Shown: in pieces, positions 1 through 9,357 of the stretch | How positions within the stretch are numbered: position 1 is the first letter of the stretch | Layout of the letters: every line of letters starts with the position of its first letter | Source of the DNA: Glycomyces fuscus | GTDB lineage: Bacteria > Actinomycetota > Actinomycetes > Streptosporangiales > Streptosporangiaceae | Direction of reading: 5' to 3' | DNA: 64,000 bases | Assembly: GCA_002529455.1 (NCBI GenBank) | Contig: NYMS01000004.1 | Coordinates: 124,001-188,000, forward strand | Position numbers and translations under genes: made by a program | Notes under the pieces: model-generated | Told to the model about the DNA's origin: nothing | What the model saw: only the letters and a program-made list of their open reading frames with translations | The model's database searches: none

Positions 1-261
1 CTGTACCGGCTCGCCGAACACGACACCGAGAAGTTCGACGAGGCGATGGCGCAGGGGATCCAGCTCTTCCACGACTACTACACCGCCGACGAAGAGCGCA
101 CCAAGGACGTCATGGGCGCGGTCCCGCTGTTCCTGCTCGGCGTCGCATGCCTGGCCTACGACACGAACCAGCTCGCCCCGGACTTCAACCCCGACTTCAG
201 CTCGGACTACCTGCCCAAGCACATCCTCCAGCGCAGCTGGCACGGGGAGTTCGCCATCTGA
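1..261 (+). CDS. Immunity 49 (Imm49) family protein, C-terminal part
   Basis: The reading frame is open from the first base and ends at 261, so only the last 86 residues are present. The ending (LACLAYD-like helix, then SDYLPKHILQ and a terminal WHGEF) resembles the C-terminus of Imm49 proteins, helical cytoplasmic proteins predicted to neutralise polymorphic toxins. No toxin is visible; it would lie upstream of the window if there is one. The neighbour 54 bp downstream is a DUF6177 protein on the same strand. The family call rests on pattern resemblance of a fragment, so it is moderate; a plain helical hypothetical protein remains possible. Confidence 0.6.
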   Translation: MYRLAEHDTEKFDEAMAQGIQLFHDYYTADEERTKDVMGAVPLFLLGVACLAYDTNQLAPDFNPDFSSDYLPKHILQRSWHGEFAI

Positions 262-314
262 CCGGCCAGGACCCGACCCCACCGCACCGACCCCACCCCC
301 GTGAAGGAACCCCG

Positions 315-1742
315 TTGAGCCACGACGTCGTCGCTCTCCTCGCCGAGAGCCCCAGCCGCCGCTCCCTCCTGGACGCGCTGGTCGCCGCAGGCCCCAAGCT
401 GCGTGTCCGGCTCGTGGTCGAGGGCACCGTGGTGCAGCTGCGCGACGGCTCCGACCGTCTGGTGATCGCCGTGCAGGCGGCGCAGCGGCTCGCGGTGTCG
501 GCGGAGGCCGACCGCCTCCTGGGCGACGGGATCACTGACGACCTGCCCGCGCAGCCGCTGTGGGTCGAGGTCCGGGGAACGGAACTGGCGGGCACCGACA
601 CGGCCGCGACGGCACGCCGGTTCGCCCGCTGCCTGGTCGAACGGCACGGCGGGGCGGTGTGGGAACCGGAGCGGCGGCTGCCCCGGGACGACGCGCACCT
701 GCTGGGGGCGACCGAGCACCCGGCGGTGAGCGCGGTGACCGGGGCCAACGCCGTGCTGGTGCAGGACCGGCCGGTGGTCCCCCTGTCCAGCTGGTTCGTG
801 GACGCGCTGGCCGAGCACGGCCGCCGGGGGCGGGGCCTACAGGTGGTCACCCCGTCCACGAGCGTCCTCACCCACGCGCTGCGCTGGTTCCTGAGCAGAC
901 CCCGCGCCACGTGGGTCGTGCGCGCTCCGGACGGACGCTACTACGACGGCTTCAACGGTCTGCCGCTGGTGTGGGACGCGGAGACCGGTTTCGTCCCCGA
1001 CCCCGGGGTGGACGCGAAGGACGGCCCCAACGAGGCCTTCCGGGCGTCGGCCGACGAGGAACCGGGCACTCACCTGCACGTGGACCTGAGGATCGACCAC
1101 CCGGTCGGCGACGGCCTGGTGCTGGGCACCACCGTGGAACTGCTCGCCGAGCACCTGGCCGCGGGCCCGCCCGCGGTGTGGGGCGTCTCCGAACCGCTGA
1201 CCCGGGCGTGGGACACCGGGCGGGTCACCGCCATGGCGCGGCGCCGCTCCCCCGGTGAGACCCTGCTGGCCTTCGCCGGGCAGCCCGAGGGCGTCCGGGA
1301 GGAGGGCGCGCGCCCCCTGGCGGGGAGCCTGCGGGTGTCACGCACGCCGTCGGGGGTGCGCGAGCGGATCCTGTTCTCGGTGGGGTACCGGCCGGGTGAG
1401 AAGCCCGACCTGGACGCCCTCGAACCCCTGGTACGCGAGCTGACCGCGCGGGACGGCCTGCGCAGCATGACCGTGCACCGCGCCCTCGGGCGCGCCGACC
1501 TGACGTACGCGCCCCGGTGGGCGGGCGTGTCCGTCCCGGTCGGGCTGGCCGTGGGTCCGGAGGGGGTACTGGAGGCGGGACGGGAGCGGGCCCTGGCCGC
1601 CCCGGTGCCGGGCCTCGCCTTGGGCTCCCCCATGGCCCCGGTGGTCTGGTACCGGATGGGGGACGGGGTGGAACCCGACGCCTGGAGCCGCTTCCGGGAG
1701 CTGATGGAGCACCTCGGCCCCCCAGCGGCGTCCGCCTCCTGA
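315..1742 (+). CDS. DUF6177 family protein
   Basis: This 475-residue protein begins at TTG 315, preceded by gaagga at 304-309; the open frame extends further upstream but over the Imm49 gene. It starts SHDVVALLAESPSRRSLLDAL and contains a central stretch 'WFVDALAEHGRRGRGLQVVTPSTSVLTHALRWFL' (broken here by length) followed by WVVRAPDGRYYDGF, the layout of actinobacterial DUF6177 proteins. No signal peptide or membrane segment is seen, so it is probably cytoplasmic. The family has no known activity; members often sit near secretion or toxin-immunity genes, which fits the Imm49-like neighbour. Function unknown. Confidence 0.7.
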   Translation: MSHDVVALLAESPSRRSLLDALVAAGPKLRVRLVVEGTVVQLRDGSDRLVIAVQAAQRLAVSAEADRLLGDGITDDLPAQPLWVEVRGTELAGTDTAATARRFARCLVERHGGAVWEPERRLPRDDAHLLGATEHPAVSAVTGANAVLVQDRPVVPLSSWFVDALAEHGRRGRGLQVVTPSTSVLTHALRWFLSRPRATWVVRAPDGRYYDGFNGLPLVWDAETGFVPDPGVDAKDGPNEAFRASADEEPGTHLHVDLRIDHPVGDGLVLGTTVELLAEHLAAGPPAVWGVSEPLTRAWDTGRVTAMARRRSPGETLLAFAGQPEGVREEGARPLAGSLRVSRTPSGVRERILFSVGYRPGEKPDLDALEPLVRELTARDGLRSMTVHRALGRADLTYAPRWAGVSVPVGLAVGPEGVLEAGRERALAAPVPGLALGSPMAPVVWYRMGDGVEPDAWSRFRELMEHLGPPAASAS

Positions 1743-1810
1743 CCGGGCACACCACCACCGAAGGCCCGGGACGCCTCCGGGTGCCGAAGGCTCCGGCCGC
1801 GCACAGGGGT

Positions 1811-1840
1811 CCCGGCCCCGACCCGAGAACCCGGGCCGGG
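1811..1840. terminator. Possible bidirectional terminator hairpin
   Basis: An inverted repeat with arms cccggccc (1811-1818) and gggccggg (1833-1840) lies between the convergent ends of the DUF6177 gene and the ROK gene. There is no T-run, as is usual in very high-GC actinomycetes. Confidence 0.4.
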
Positions 1841-1851
1841 GTTCACGGAGC

Positions 1852-3066
1852 TCAGCCGTTGACGAGCGCGTCGGCGTGCTCGGGGCTCAGGCAGTGCTCG
1901 ATCACCATGACGGCCGCGCCGACCACGCCCGCGCTCTCGCCCGCCACGGACGAGACGATGCTCAGGTGCTCGGTGGCCAGCGGCAGCGACCGCTGGTAGA
2001 TGATCTCCCGCACCCCGGCGAGCAGGTGGTCCCCGGCCAGGGCCAGCGCGCCGCCGATGACGATGACCGACGGGTTGAACATGTTCACCGACGCGGCCAG
2101 GACCTCGCCGATGTCGCGGCCCGCCTGGCGCAGCGCGCGCAGGGCGGGCACCGACCCGTTGCGGGACAGCTCGACCACGTCGCGGGCGCCGCTCGCGGGC
2201 ACGCCCTCGGCGGTGAGCGCCGCGGCCAGGGCGGCGCCGCTGGCCACGGCCTCCAGGCAGCCGGTGTTGCCGCAGCGGCAGGGCCGCTCGCCGCCGCTGG
2301 GGACGTGGATGTGCCCCATGTCCCCGGCCGCGCCCTGCGCGCCCCGGTAGACGCTGCCCTCGCTGACGATGCCGCAGCCGATGCCCGTGGCGACCTTGAC
2401 GAACATCAGGTGGCTGGCCTCGGGCCAGGCCGTGTGGTGCTCCCCGATCGCCATGATGTTGACGTCGTTGTCGACCAGGACCGGCACGTCGAGCCGGTCG
2501 TGGACGTAGCCGGGCACGTCGAAGTTGTCCCACCCCGGCATGATCGGCGGGTTCACCGCGCGCCCGGTGGTGTGCTGGACCGGGCCGGGCAGGCCGATAC
2601 CCAGGCCGAGCAGCTCGTCCACCCGCCGCTCCGCGCCCTCCAGCAGGACCCGGCCCCGGTCCACGACCCAGTCCAGGACGTGCTCGGGGCCCAGGGCGAT
2701 GTCCAGGTCGGCGCGCTCCTCGGCGAGCACGGTCCCCGACATGTCGGTGAGGGCGAGGCGGGCGTGGGTGGCCCCCAGGTCGGCGGCCAGGACCACGCGG
2801 GCGTCCGGCCGGAACGAGAAGGTCGTGGGCGGCCTGCCCCCGGTGGAGACGGCCTCCCCGGCGGGCCCGATGAGTCCGCTGGCGAGCAGCGCGTCCACGC
2901 GCTGGGTGACGGTCGAGCGGGCCAGACCGGTGACCGACGCCAGTTCCGAGCGGGTGCGCGGCCGGCCGTCGCGCAGGAGCCGGAGCAGGGTGCCCGCACC
3001 GGGTGCGGTGGTCGGAGCGACAGTCAGGCCGGGGCGCTCCGCGTGAGTCAGCGCGTCTTCCGTCAT
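1852..3066 (-). CDS. ROK family transcriptional repressor
   Basis: A 404-residue ROK protein: an N-terminal winged helix-turn-helix (about residues 25-85, TRSELASVTGLARSTVTQRVDALL) followed by a sugar-kinase-like ROK domain. Visible marks are GLGIGLPGPV, VLVDNDVN and the zinc-binding motif GERPCRCGNTGCLE. Such proteins are repressors relieved by a sugar or sugar phosphate. It is divergent from the oxidoreductase/ABC-transporter operon starting at 3176, with a 109-bp shared promoter region holding an inverted repeat, so it most likely controls that operon and itself. The inducer cannot be read from sequence. Confidence 0.93.
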   Translation of the reverse strand: MTEDALTHAERPGLTVAPTTAPGAGTLLRLLRDGRPRTRSELASVTGLARSTVTQRVDALLASGLIGPAGEAVSTGGRPPTTFSFRPDARVVLAADLGATHARLALTDMSGTVLAEERADLDIALGPEHVLDWVVDRGRVLLEGAERRVDELLGLGIGLPGPVQHTTGRAVNPPIMPGWDNFDVPGYVHDRLDVPVLVDNDVNIMAIGEHHTAWPEASHLMFVKVATGIGCGIVSEGSVYRGAQGAAGDMGHIHVPSGGERPCRCGNTGCLEAVASGAALAAALTAEGVPASGARDVVELSRNGSVPALRALRQAGRDIGEVLAASVNMFNPSVIVIGGALALAGDHLLAGVREIIYQRSLPLATEHLSIVSSVAGESAGVVGAAVMVIEHCLSPEHADALVNG

Positions 3067-3082
3067 GCGAACAGTGAAGCAC

Positions 3083-3127
3083 AGGATCTATTGACTGTCC
3101 GTCATCCGCCTATTGCAGATAGATCCT
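3083..3127. promoter_or_regulatory. Inverted repeat, probable ROK operator
   Basis: Perfect 9-bp arms aggatctat (3083-3091) and atagatcct (3119-3127), AT-rich against a GC-rich background, sit between the divergent ROK and oxidoreductase genes. Position and symmetry suggest the operator of the ROK repressor; the 27-bp spacer could instead indicate DNA looping or two half-sites. Confidence 0.5.
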
Positions 3128-3138
3128 ACGACTTTTGC

Positions 3139-3168
3139 TTGACGATCGACAGAAGTCCGGCGTACCGT
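3139..3168 (+). promoter_or_regulatory. Probable promoter of the sugar operon
   Basis: TTGACG at 3139-3144 and TACCGT at 3163-3168 are separated by 18 bp and lie just ahead of the oxidoreductase gene. This matches a sigma-70-type promoter giving a very short leader. Confidence 0.45.
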
Positions 3169-3175
3169 TCGGAGC

Positions 3176-4324
3176 ATGTCAGTGAGTAAGGTCACAAGCC
3201 TGGGTGAGGCGGCCGAACCCGGGCCGACCGCCCCGAACGCCTACCGCGCCGCGGTGATCGGCACCGGTTTCATGGGCCGGGTCCACTCCCACGCCGTCCG
3301 CGCCGCGGGAGGCGAGGTCGTCGGGGTCGCGGGCTCCTCCCCCGACAAGGCCGAGCGGTTCCGCGCCGCCCACGGCCTCGCCCGGGCCCACGCCGACGCC
3401 CTCGAACTCGTCCGCAGCGACGACGTGGACGTGGTCCACGTGTGCACCCCCAACCACCTGCACGCGCCGCTGAGCCTGGCCGCCCTGGCCGCCGGGAAGC
3501 ACGTCGTGTGCGAGAAGCCCCTGGCCACCGACGCCGGCACCGCCCGCGAGCTGGTCCGGGCCGCGGAGGAGGCCGGCCGGGTCGCCGTCGTCCCCTTCGC
3601 CTACCGCTTCCACCCCATGGCCCGCGAGGCGCGCGCCCGCGTGGCCTCGGGCTCCATCGGCCGCGTCAGCCTCGCCCACGGCGGCTACCTCCAGGACTGG
3701 CTCCTGTACCCGGACGAGGACAACTGGCGGGTGGACCCCGAGCTCGGCGGCCCCACCCGCGCGTTCGGGGACATCGGCTCGCACTGGTGCGACATGCTGG
3801 AGTTCGTCACCGGCGACCGCATCACCTCGGTCAGCGCCCAGACCTCGCGGGTCAACGACACCCGCGGCGGGCGCTCCGTGGCCACCGAGGACCTGGTGGC
3901 CTTCCAGTTCTCCACCGCGGGGGGCGTGGTCGGCAGCGCCGTCATCAGCCAGGTCTCCCCCGGCCGCAAGAACCGGCTCGTGCTGGAGGTCTCCGGCACC
4001 GAGGGCACCCTGCTGTTCGACCAGGAGCGGCCCGAGACCCTCTGGGCGGGCGGCCGGGGCCGCACCTGCACCATCACCCGCGACGACCCCGAGCTGAGCT
4101 CCGACGCCGCGCGCCTGTCCACGACCCCCGTCGGCCACCCGCAGGGCTACCAGGACTGCTTCAACGCGCTCGTGGCCGACACCGGGGCCGCCATCGCCGG
4201 GCGGGCCCCCGAGGGCCTGCCGGTGTTCGCCGACGGCCTGCGCGCCGCCGTCCTGGCCGAGGCCGTCCTGACCTCGGCCGGGGAGCGCCGCTGGGTCGAC
4301 GTGCCGGAGGTGGACGGGGGATGA
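3176..4324 (+). CDS. Gfo/Idh/MocA family NAD(P)-dependent oxidoreductase
   Basis: 382 residues. The N-terminal Rossmann fold shows AVIGTGFMGRVHSHAV (about residues 22-37) and the family motif EKPLATD near residue 108; the C-terminal half is the alpha/beta domain ending in VFADGLRAAVLAEAVLTS. Family members oxidise or reduce sugars, cyclitols and related polyols; the substrate here is unknown. It is the first gene of the sugar operon and its stop overlaps the ABC ATPase start (ATGA). The ATG at 3176 has ggag only one base away; the in-frame GTG at 3182 lies 7 bases after that ggag and may be the true start. Confidence 0.92.
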   Translation: MSVSKVTSLGEAAEPGPTAPNAYRAAVIGTGFMGRVHSHAVRAAGGEVVGVAGSSPDKAERFRAAHGLARAHADALELVRSDDVDVVHVCTPNHLHAPLSLAALAAGKHVVCEKPLATDAGTARELVRAAEEAGRVAVVPFAYRFHPMAREARARVASGSIGRVSLAHGGYLQDWLLYPDEDNWRVDPELGGPTRAFGDIGSHWCDMLEFVTGDRITSVSAQTSRVNDTRGGRSVATEDLVAFQFSTAGGVVGSAVISQVSPGRKNRLVLEVSGTEGTLLFDQERPETLWAGGRGRTCTITRDDPELSSDAARLSTTPVGHPQGYQDCFNALVADTGAAIAGRAPEGLPVFADGLRAAVLAEAVLTSAGERRWVDVPEVDGG

Positions 4325-5955
4325 GCGGCCCGCCCCTGCTCCGCATGAGCGGTATCACCAAGTCCTTCCTGGGCGTGCGCGTCCTGCACGGTGTCGACCT
4401 GGAGCTCCACCCCGGAGAGCTGCACGCCCTGGTCGGCGAGAACGGCGCGGGCAAGTCCACCCTGATGAAGGTGCTGGCCGGGGTGCACCGGGCGGACGGG
4501 GGCACGGTCGAGCTGGAGGGCGAGGCCGTCTCCTTCGAGCACCCCCTCCAGGCCCAGCGCGCGGGCGTGACCACGGTCTTCCAGGAGTTCAACCTCCTGC
4601 CCGACCGCACCGTCGCCGAGAACGTGTTCCTCGGCCGCGAGACCCGCCGCCGCGGCCTGGTGGACGGCCGGGCCATGGAGCGGGCCACCGCCGAACTGCT
4701 CTCCGAGCTGGACCTGGAGGGCATCGACCCCCGGGCCCGGGTGCGTTCGCTGTCGGTGGCCGAGCAGCAGATCGTGGAGATCGTCAAGGCGCTCTCGCAC
4801 GACGCGCGCATCATCTCCATGGACGAGCCGACCGCCGCGCTGGCCGACCACGAGGTGGAGGTGCTCTACCGGATCATCGGCCGCCTGCGCGAACGCGGGG
4901 TGGCGGTGCTGTACGTGTCGCACCGCATGCGGGAGATCTTCGACCTGGCCGACACCATCACCGTCCTCAAGGACGGCCACCTCGTCGACACCGTGCCCGC
5001 CGACCGGATCGGTCCGGCCGAGCTGGTCCGCAAGATGGTGGGGCGCCCGGTCTCGGCGGTCTTCCCCGAGCCGTTGGAGCCGCACGGCGAGCACGTGGGA
5101 CGGGTGCGCCTGTCGGTCTCCGGGGGCGGCAACACCCAGCTGGACGGGATCGGCTTCGAGGTGCGCGGCGGCGAGATCCTGGGCCTGGGCGGGCTCCAGG
5201 GCAGCGGGCGCACCGAGGTCGCCCACGCCCTCTTCGGCGTCGAGCGCTTCACCCGGGGCGAGGTCCGCGTGGACGGGCGCCGGATCGACCCGCGCTCACC
5301 GCGCGCGGCGGTGCGCGCCGGGCTGGTGCTGGTCACCGAGGACCGCAAGGCGCAGGGGCTGGCGCTGAACCAGTCGGTGGCGGCCAACGGCCGCCTGGTC
5401 CTGGACGCGGTCTGGCCCCTGGGCTCGGCCCGCGGGGCCCGGCGGCTGCCCGGCATCCTCTCCTCCCTGGAACTGGTGGCGCGCGGCGGCCAGGACCAGG
5501 AGGTCCGGTACCTGTCCGGCGGCAACCAGCAGAAGGTCGTGCTGGCCAAGTGGCTGGCCGCCGAACCCGGCGTGATGGTGCTCGACGAGCCCACGCGCGG
5601 CATCGACGTGGGCGCCAAACAGGCCGTCTACCGGCTCATGCGCGAGCTGGCGGCGGCCGGTGTGGCGATCGTGCTCATCTCCTCCGAGCTGCCCGAGCTG
5701 ATCGGCATGTCCGACCGGCTGGTCGTCCTCCGGGACGGCCGGGTGGCGGGAGAGCTGCCCGGCGGGTCGGCCGAGGAGGCCGTCATGGCGACGGCCACCG
5801 GATCGCCGCTCCCGGACGGCCCCGCCGCGCCGTCCCCCGGCGAGGACGGGCCGGCCGCCCGCGGCCCCCGCGCGCCGGCCGACGGCGCCTCCCCCGGCGC
5901 CCCGCCCCGCGACGGCGGCGGATCCCCCGCACGGCACGAGGAGGCCGCCCCGTGA
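4321..5955 (+). CDS. Sugar ABC transporter ATP-binding protein (tandem ATPase, RbsA/XylG type)
   Basis: 544 residues with two ABC domains. The first has Walker A GENGAGKST and Walker B IISMDEPTAAL; its signature region is the degenerate LSVAEQQIVEI. The second has an altered P-loop (GLQGSGRTEVA), as is normal in this family, with signature LSGGNQQKVVLAKWLA and Walker B VMVLDEPTRGIDVGAK. It energises import of a monosaccharide or cyclitol through the two permeases that follow. The last ~45 residues are a low-complexity Pro/Ala/Gly tail not typical of the family. Its start overlaps the preceding stop and its stop overlaps the next start (GTGA), indicating translational coupling. Confidence 0.95.
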   Translation: MSGPPLLRMSGITKSFLGVRVLHGVDLELHPGELHALVGENGAGKSTLMKVLAGVHRADGGTVELEGEAVSFEHPLQAQRAGVTTVFQEFNLLPDRTVAENVFLGRETRRRGLVDGRAMERATAELLSELDLEGIDPRARVRSLSVAEQQIVEIVKALSHDARIISMDEPTAALADHEVEVLYRIIGRLRERGVAVLYVSHRMREIFDLADTITVLKDGHLVDTVPADRIGPAELVRKMVGRPVSAVFPEPLEPHGEHVGRVRLSVSGGGNTQLDGIGFEVRGGEILGLGGLQGSGRTEVAHALFGVERFTRGEVRVDGRRIDPRSPRAAVRAGLVLVTEDRKAQGLALNQSVAANGRLVLDAVWPLGSARGARRLPGILSSLELVARGGQDQEVRYLSGGNQQKVVLAKWLAAEPGVMVLDEPTRGIDVGAKQAVYRLMRELAAAGVAIVLISSELPELIGMSDRLVVLRDGRVAGELPGGSAEEAVMATATGSPLPDGPAAPSPGEDGPAARGPRAPADGASPGAPPRDGGGSPARHEEAAP

Positions 5956-7061
5956 CACGCCCACCGACCTCCGCCCTCAAGGCCCTGCGCTCCCGGGCGG
6001 GCACCACCGGGCTGGTCTACCTGGCCCTGGTGCTGCTGCTCGCGGTCAGCGCGGCCTTCGTCGCCGCCCGGGGCGGCAGCCTGTTCACCACGGCCAACAC
6101 CGTCGACCTGTTCACCCGCAGCAGCCTGCTGGGGTTCCTGGCCATCGGGATGACCCTCGTCATCCTGTGCCGCTCCCTGGACCTGTCGGTCGGCTACGTC
6201 GCCGCCCTGTCCACCGTGGTCGCGGCCACCACCATGGCGGGCGACCCCTCCCGGATCGTGCTCGGCGTGGCCGCCGCGCTCGGCCTGGCCGCGCTGATCG
6301 GCCTGGTCAACGGGCTGGTGGTCACGGGTCTGCGGGTCAACCCCTTCATCGCCACCCTGGGCATGGGACTGGTGATCAAGGGCTACCTCGACACGAACTT
6401 CCAGGGCCCGGCCGGAGAGGTGCCCGCCGCCTTCCAGGCCTTCGGCTACACCCGGATCGGCGTGCTGCCCGTCTCCACCCTGGTCATGCTGGGCGTGGCG
6501 GTGGCGGCGGTGCTGTTCCTGCGCCGCACCCGGATGGGCTACCACATCTACGCCGTCGGCGGCGACGCCGACGTGGCCCGGCTCTCCGGCATCCGCTCCG
6601 GGGTGCCCACGGTCACCGCGCACGTACTGTGCTCGGTCACCGCCGGTGCGGCCGGTCTGCTGCTGGCCGCCCGGTTCGGCACCGGCAGCGCCACCGTCTA
6701 CTCCGGGGGCTACGAACTGGAGGCCATCGCGGCCGTGGTGCTGGGCGGGACCTACCTGCTCGGCGGGCGCGGCGGCGTGGCCGGGACGGTGGCGGGGGTG
6801 CTCATCCTCGCCACGCTCGACACCGTGTTCAACGTGCTGGCGGTCGACCCGTTCGTCAAGGACGTGCTGCGCGGCGTCATCGTCATCGCCGCCGTGGCCG
6901 TCTACGCCCGCGGCGGGCGCTCCGCCGCGCGGACGCGCTTCCCCTCCGGCGGCGCGCCGCAGCCCTCCCCCGTACCGCGGCCCGCCCCGGACCCCGGGGC
7001 CGCCCCCGATCCGGATCCCGGGCCGGGGTCCGCACCGCAACCCCTCGGAGGCCGCCGATGA
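5952..7061 (+). CDS. Sugar ABC transporter permease (BPD_transp_2 family)
   Basis: 369 residues starting at GTG 5952 in a four-base overlap with the ATPase stop. The protein is almost wholly hydrophobic with about 8-10 predicted membrane segments and contains the ribose-type permease hallmarks LSVGYVAALS, NGLVVTGLRVNPFIATLGM and LEAIAAVVLGGTYLLGGRG. The C-terminal ~35 residues are a Pro/Ala/Gly-rich cytoplasmic extension. It should form the membrane channel with the next permease, probably as a heterodimer. Substrate unknown. Confidence 0.94.
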   Translation: MTRPPTSALKALRSRAGTTGLVYLALVLLLAVSAAFVAARGGSLFTTANTVDLFTRSSLLGFLAIGMTLVILCRSLDLSVGYVAALSTVVAATTMAGDPSRIVLGVAAALGLAALIGLVNGLVVTGLRVNPFIATLGMGLVIKGYLDTNFQGPAGEVPAAFQAFGYTRIGVLPVSTLVMLGVAVAAVLFLRRTRMGYHIYAVGGDADVARLSGIRSGVPTVTAHVLCSVTAGAAGLLLAARFGTGSATVYSGGYELEAIAAVVLGGTYLLGGRGGVAGTVAGVLILATLDTVFNVLAVDPFVKDVLRGVIVIAAVAVYARGGRSAARTRFPSGGAPQPSPVPRPAPDPGAAPDPDPGPGSAPQPLGGRR

Positions 7062-8155
7062 CCCCGACCCCCACCCAGGACGCGCGCGGCCAGGCCGGGC
7101 CGCGCGGGCCCGAGTCGCGCGGACCGGGCCCGATGGCGGCGCTGGCCGCGCTGGGCCGGGGCGGCACGGCGACCGTCGCCCTGCTGCTGGCGCTGATCTT
7201 CGTGGTGATCGCCACCCAGAACCCCTCGTTCTTCGAGGGTCCGCCGCTGATGGCCTTCGCCAAGAAGGCCGCTCCGCTGGTGGTCCTGGCCATCGGCCAG
7301 TACCTGGTGATCGTCTCCGGGGAGTTCGACCTGTCGGTCGGGTCCCTGGTGGGCGCGCAGGTGGTGGTCGCGGCCCGCCTCATCGACGGCGACGAGGCCA
7401 TGACCTGGCCGGTGATCGGCCTCATGCTGGTCTTCGGCCTGGTCGTGGGCCTGGTCAACGGCCTGGTGACCACGCTGCTGCGGGTGCCGTCGATCATCAC
7501 CACGCTCGGCACGATGCTGATCCTGTTCGGCGCCGTGCGCTACTGGACCGGCGGCGCGCCCACCGGGGCCCTGTCGGAGTCCTTCCGCGTGTTCGGGCGG
7601 CACGGGATCGAGGGCGTGCCCGTCCTGGGCCAGATCCCGTGGGCGCTGGTCATCGCCCTGGTGCTGGCGGCGGGCGCGGTGGTGCTCATGCGCTCGCCCT
7701 ACGGCCGCTCCCTCGTGGCGACGGGCGACAACGACGTCGCCGCCTCGTTCTCGGGGGTGCGGGTGTGGCGGGTGCGCACGGCGGCCTTCGTCGGCTCCTC
7801 CCTCATGGCCACCGTCGCCGCCGTCCTCATCGGCGGCTACGCCGGGGTCACCGCGCAGGTCGGGGACGGGCTGGAGTTCACCGCGATCACCGCCGTGGTC
7901 CTGGGCGGGGTGGTGCTGGGCGGCGGACGCGGCACGGTGGTCGCCGCCGTGCTGGGCGCCCTGACCGTGGAGGCCCTGTTCACCCTGTTCAACCAGCTGT
8001 ACCTGCCCTCGACGCTCCAGCCCTCGGTGCAGGGGCTCATCATCATCGCCGCGGTGGCCTACGCCGCCCGCCGGGGCGACCTTCGACTGCCGGAGCGCCT
8101 GCGACGGCGACCGGACCATCCGACCGAGCGGTCGCTCGGCACTTCCAGGAGGTAA
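7058..8155 (+). CDS. Sugar ABC transporter permease (second subunit)
   Basis: 365 residues, starting at ATG 7058 and overlapping the preceding stop by four bases. A polar N-terminus of about 30 residues is followed by a ribose-type permease core: FDLSVGSLVGAQ, NGLVTTLLRVPSIITTLGTM and LEFTAITAVVLGGVVLGGG. It pairs with the upstream permease, which has only the same motif pattern and is not a recent duplicate. Part of the ROK-controlled operon; the binding-protein gene follows after 2 bases. Confidence 0.94.
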   Translation: MTPTPTQDARGQAGPRGPESRGPGPMAALAALGRGGTATVALLLALIFVVIATQNPSFFEGPPLMAFAKKAAPLVVLAIGQYLVIVSGEFDLSVGSLVGAQVVVAARLIDGDEAMTWPVIGLMLVFGLVVGLVNGLVTTLLRVPSIITTLGTMLILFGAVRYWTGGAPTGALSESFRVFGRHGIEGVPVLGQIPWALVIALVLAAGAVVLMRSPYGRSLVATGDNDVAASFSGVRVWRVRTAAFVGSSLMATVAAVLIGGYAGVTAQVGDGLEFTAITAVVLGGVVLGGGRGTVVAAVLGALTVEALFTLFNQLYLPSTLQPSVQGLIIIAAVAYAARRGDLRLPERLRRRPDHPTERSLGTSRR

Positions 8156-8157
8156 CC

Positions 8158-9357
8158 ATGCGCGTCCCCCGCGTGCTGCTCGCCGGCGCCGCCGGCCTGA
8201 CCCTGACGCTCACGGCGTGTACGACGGACGCCCCCACCGACGGCCCGGAGGAGGCCGGCGCCGAGCTCACCCCCGACGGGGAGTGGTTCGACGAGGCCGA
8301 GTTCGAGGCCCAGCTGGCCCAGCGCGAGATCACCCCGGAGGGCCCCGAGGACGAGCCCTGGCTGCAGGCGATCGAGCCCGAGTGGATCGACACCTCGGAG
8401 TTCACGCACGACGCCCCCGAGGACGCGACGCTGTGCTTCTCCAACGCCTCGGTGTCCAACCCCTGGCGCGTCACCGGCTTCATCACCATGGAGCAGCAGG
8501 TGGAGGCGCTCCAGGAGGAGGGCCGCATCGGCGAGTTCCGGGTGTCGGACGCCGCCGACGACGACAACCAGCAGATCTCCGACATCCAGGCGTTCGTGGA
8601 CTCCGGGGACTGCGACGTCATCATCATCTCCCCCTCCACCACCGCGACCCTGACCCCGGCGGTGGAGACCGCCTGCGAGAGCGGCGTCCCGGTCGTGGTC
8701 TTCGACCGCGGCGTGAACACCGACTGCATGGTCACGTTCATCCACCCGATCGGCGGCTACGCCTACGGCGCGGACGCCGCCGAGTTCCTGGTCGAGGAGC
8801 TGGAGCCCGGCTCGACCGTGCTGGCGCTGCGCATCCTGCCCGGCGTGGACGTGCTCGAACACCGCTGGGCGGCGGCCCAGGAGATCTTCGCCGACAGCGA
8901 GCTGGAGGTGCTCGGCCACGAGTTCACCGAGGGCGACGGAGCCATGATCAAGGACCTGGTCTCCCAGCACCTCCAGCGCGGCGAGGTCGACGGCATCTGG
9001 ATGGACGCCGGGGACGGCGCCGTGGCGGCCCTGGAGGCCTTCGAGGACGCGGGCCAGCCCTACCCGGTGATCTCCGGGGAGGACGAGCTGAGCTTCATGC
9101 GCAAGTGGCAGGAGGAGGAGCTCACCGCGATCGCGCCCGTCTACTCCAACTTCCAGTGGCGGACCCCGGTCCTGGCCGCCGGCATGATCCTCGCCGGCGA
9201 GGAGGTGCCCTCGGAGTGGGTCCTGCCGCAGGAGCCGATCCGCGAGGACGAGCTGGACGAGTACCTGGAGCGCAACGCGGAGATGCCGTCCCTGCACTAC
9301 GCGAAGTTCGGCGGCGAGGACCTGCCGGGCTTCCCCGAGGCCTGGACGGACCGGTAG
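8158..9357 (+). CDS. Sugar ABC transporter substrate-binding lipoprotein
   Basis: 399 residues, preceded by a strong aggagg at 8147-8152. The signal peptide ends in the lipobox LTAC with Cys21 as the lipidation site, so the mature protein is anchored outside the membrane. A Glu/Asp-rich linker of ~80 residues precedes a type I periplasmic-binding-protein fold (LCFSNASVSNPWRVTGF; QISDIQAFVDSGDCDVIIISPS; VPVVVFDRGVNTDC), as in ribose/inositol binding proteins. It delivers the substrate to the two permeases. The ligand cannot be deduced. The isomerase start follows the stop directly. Confidence 0.93.
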   Translation: MRVPRVLLAGAAGLTLTLTACTTDAPTDGPEEAGAELTPDGEWFDEAEFEAQLAQREITPEGPEDEPWLQAIEPEWIDTSEFTHDAPEDATLCFSNASVSNPWRVTGFITMEQQVEALQEEGRIGEFRVSDAADDDNQQISDIQAFVDSGDCDVIIISPSTTATLTPAVETACESGVPVVVFDRGVNTDCMVTFIHPIGGYAYGADAAEFLVEELEPGSTVLALRILPGVDVLEHRWAAAQEIFADSELEVLGHEFTEGDGAMIKDLVSQHLQRGEVDGIWMDAGDGAVAALEAFEDAGQPYPVISGEDELSFMRKWQEEELTAIAPVYSNFQWRTPVLAAGMILAGEEVPSEWVLPQEPIREDELDEYLERNAEMPSLHYAKFGGEDLPGFPEAWTDR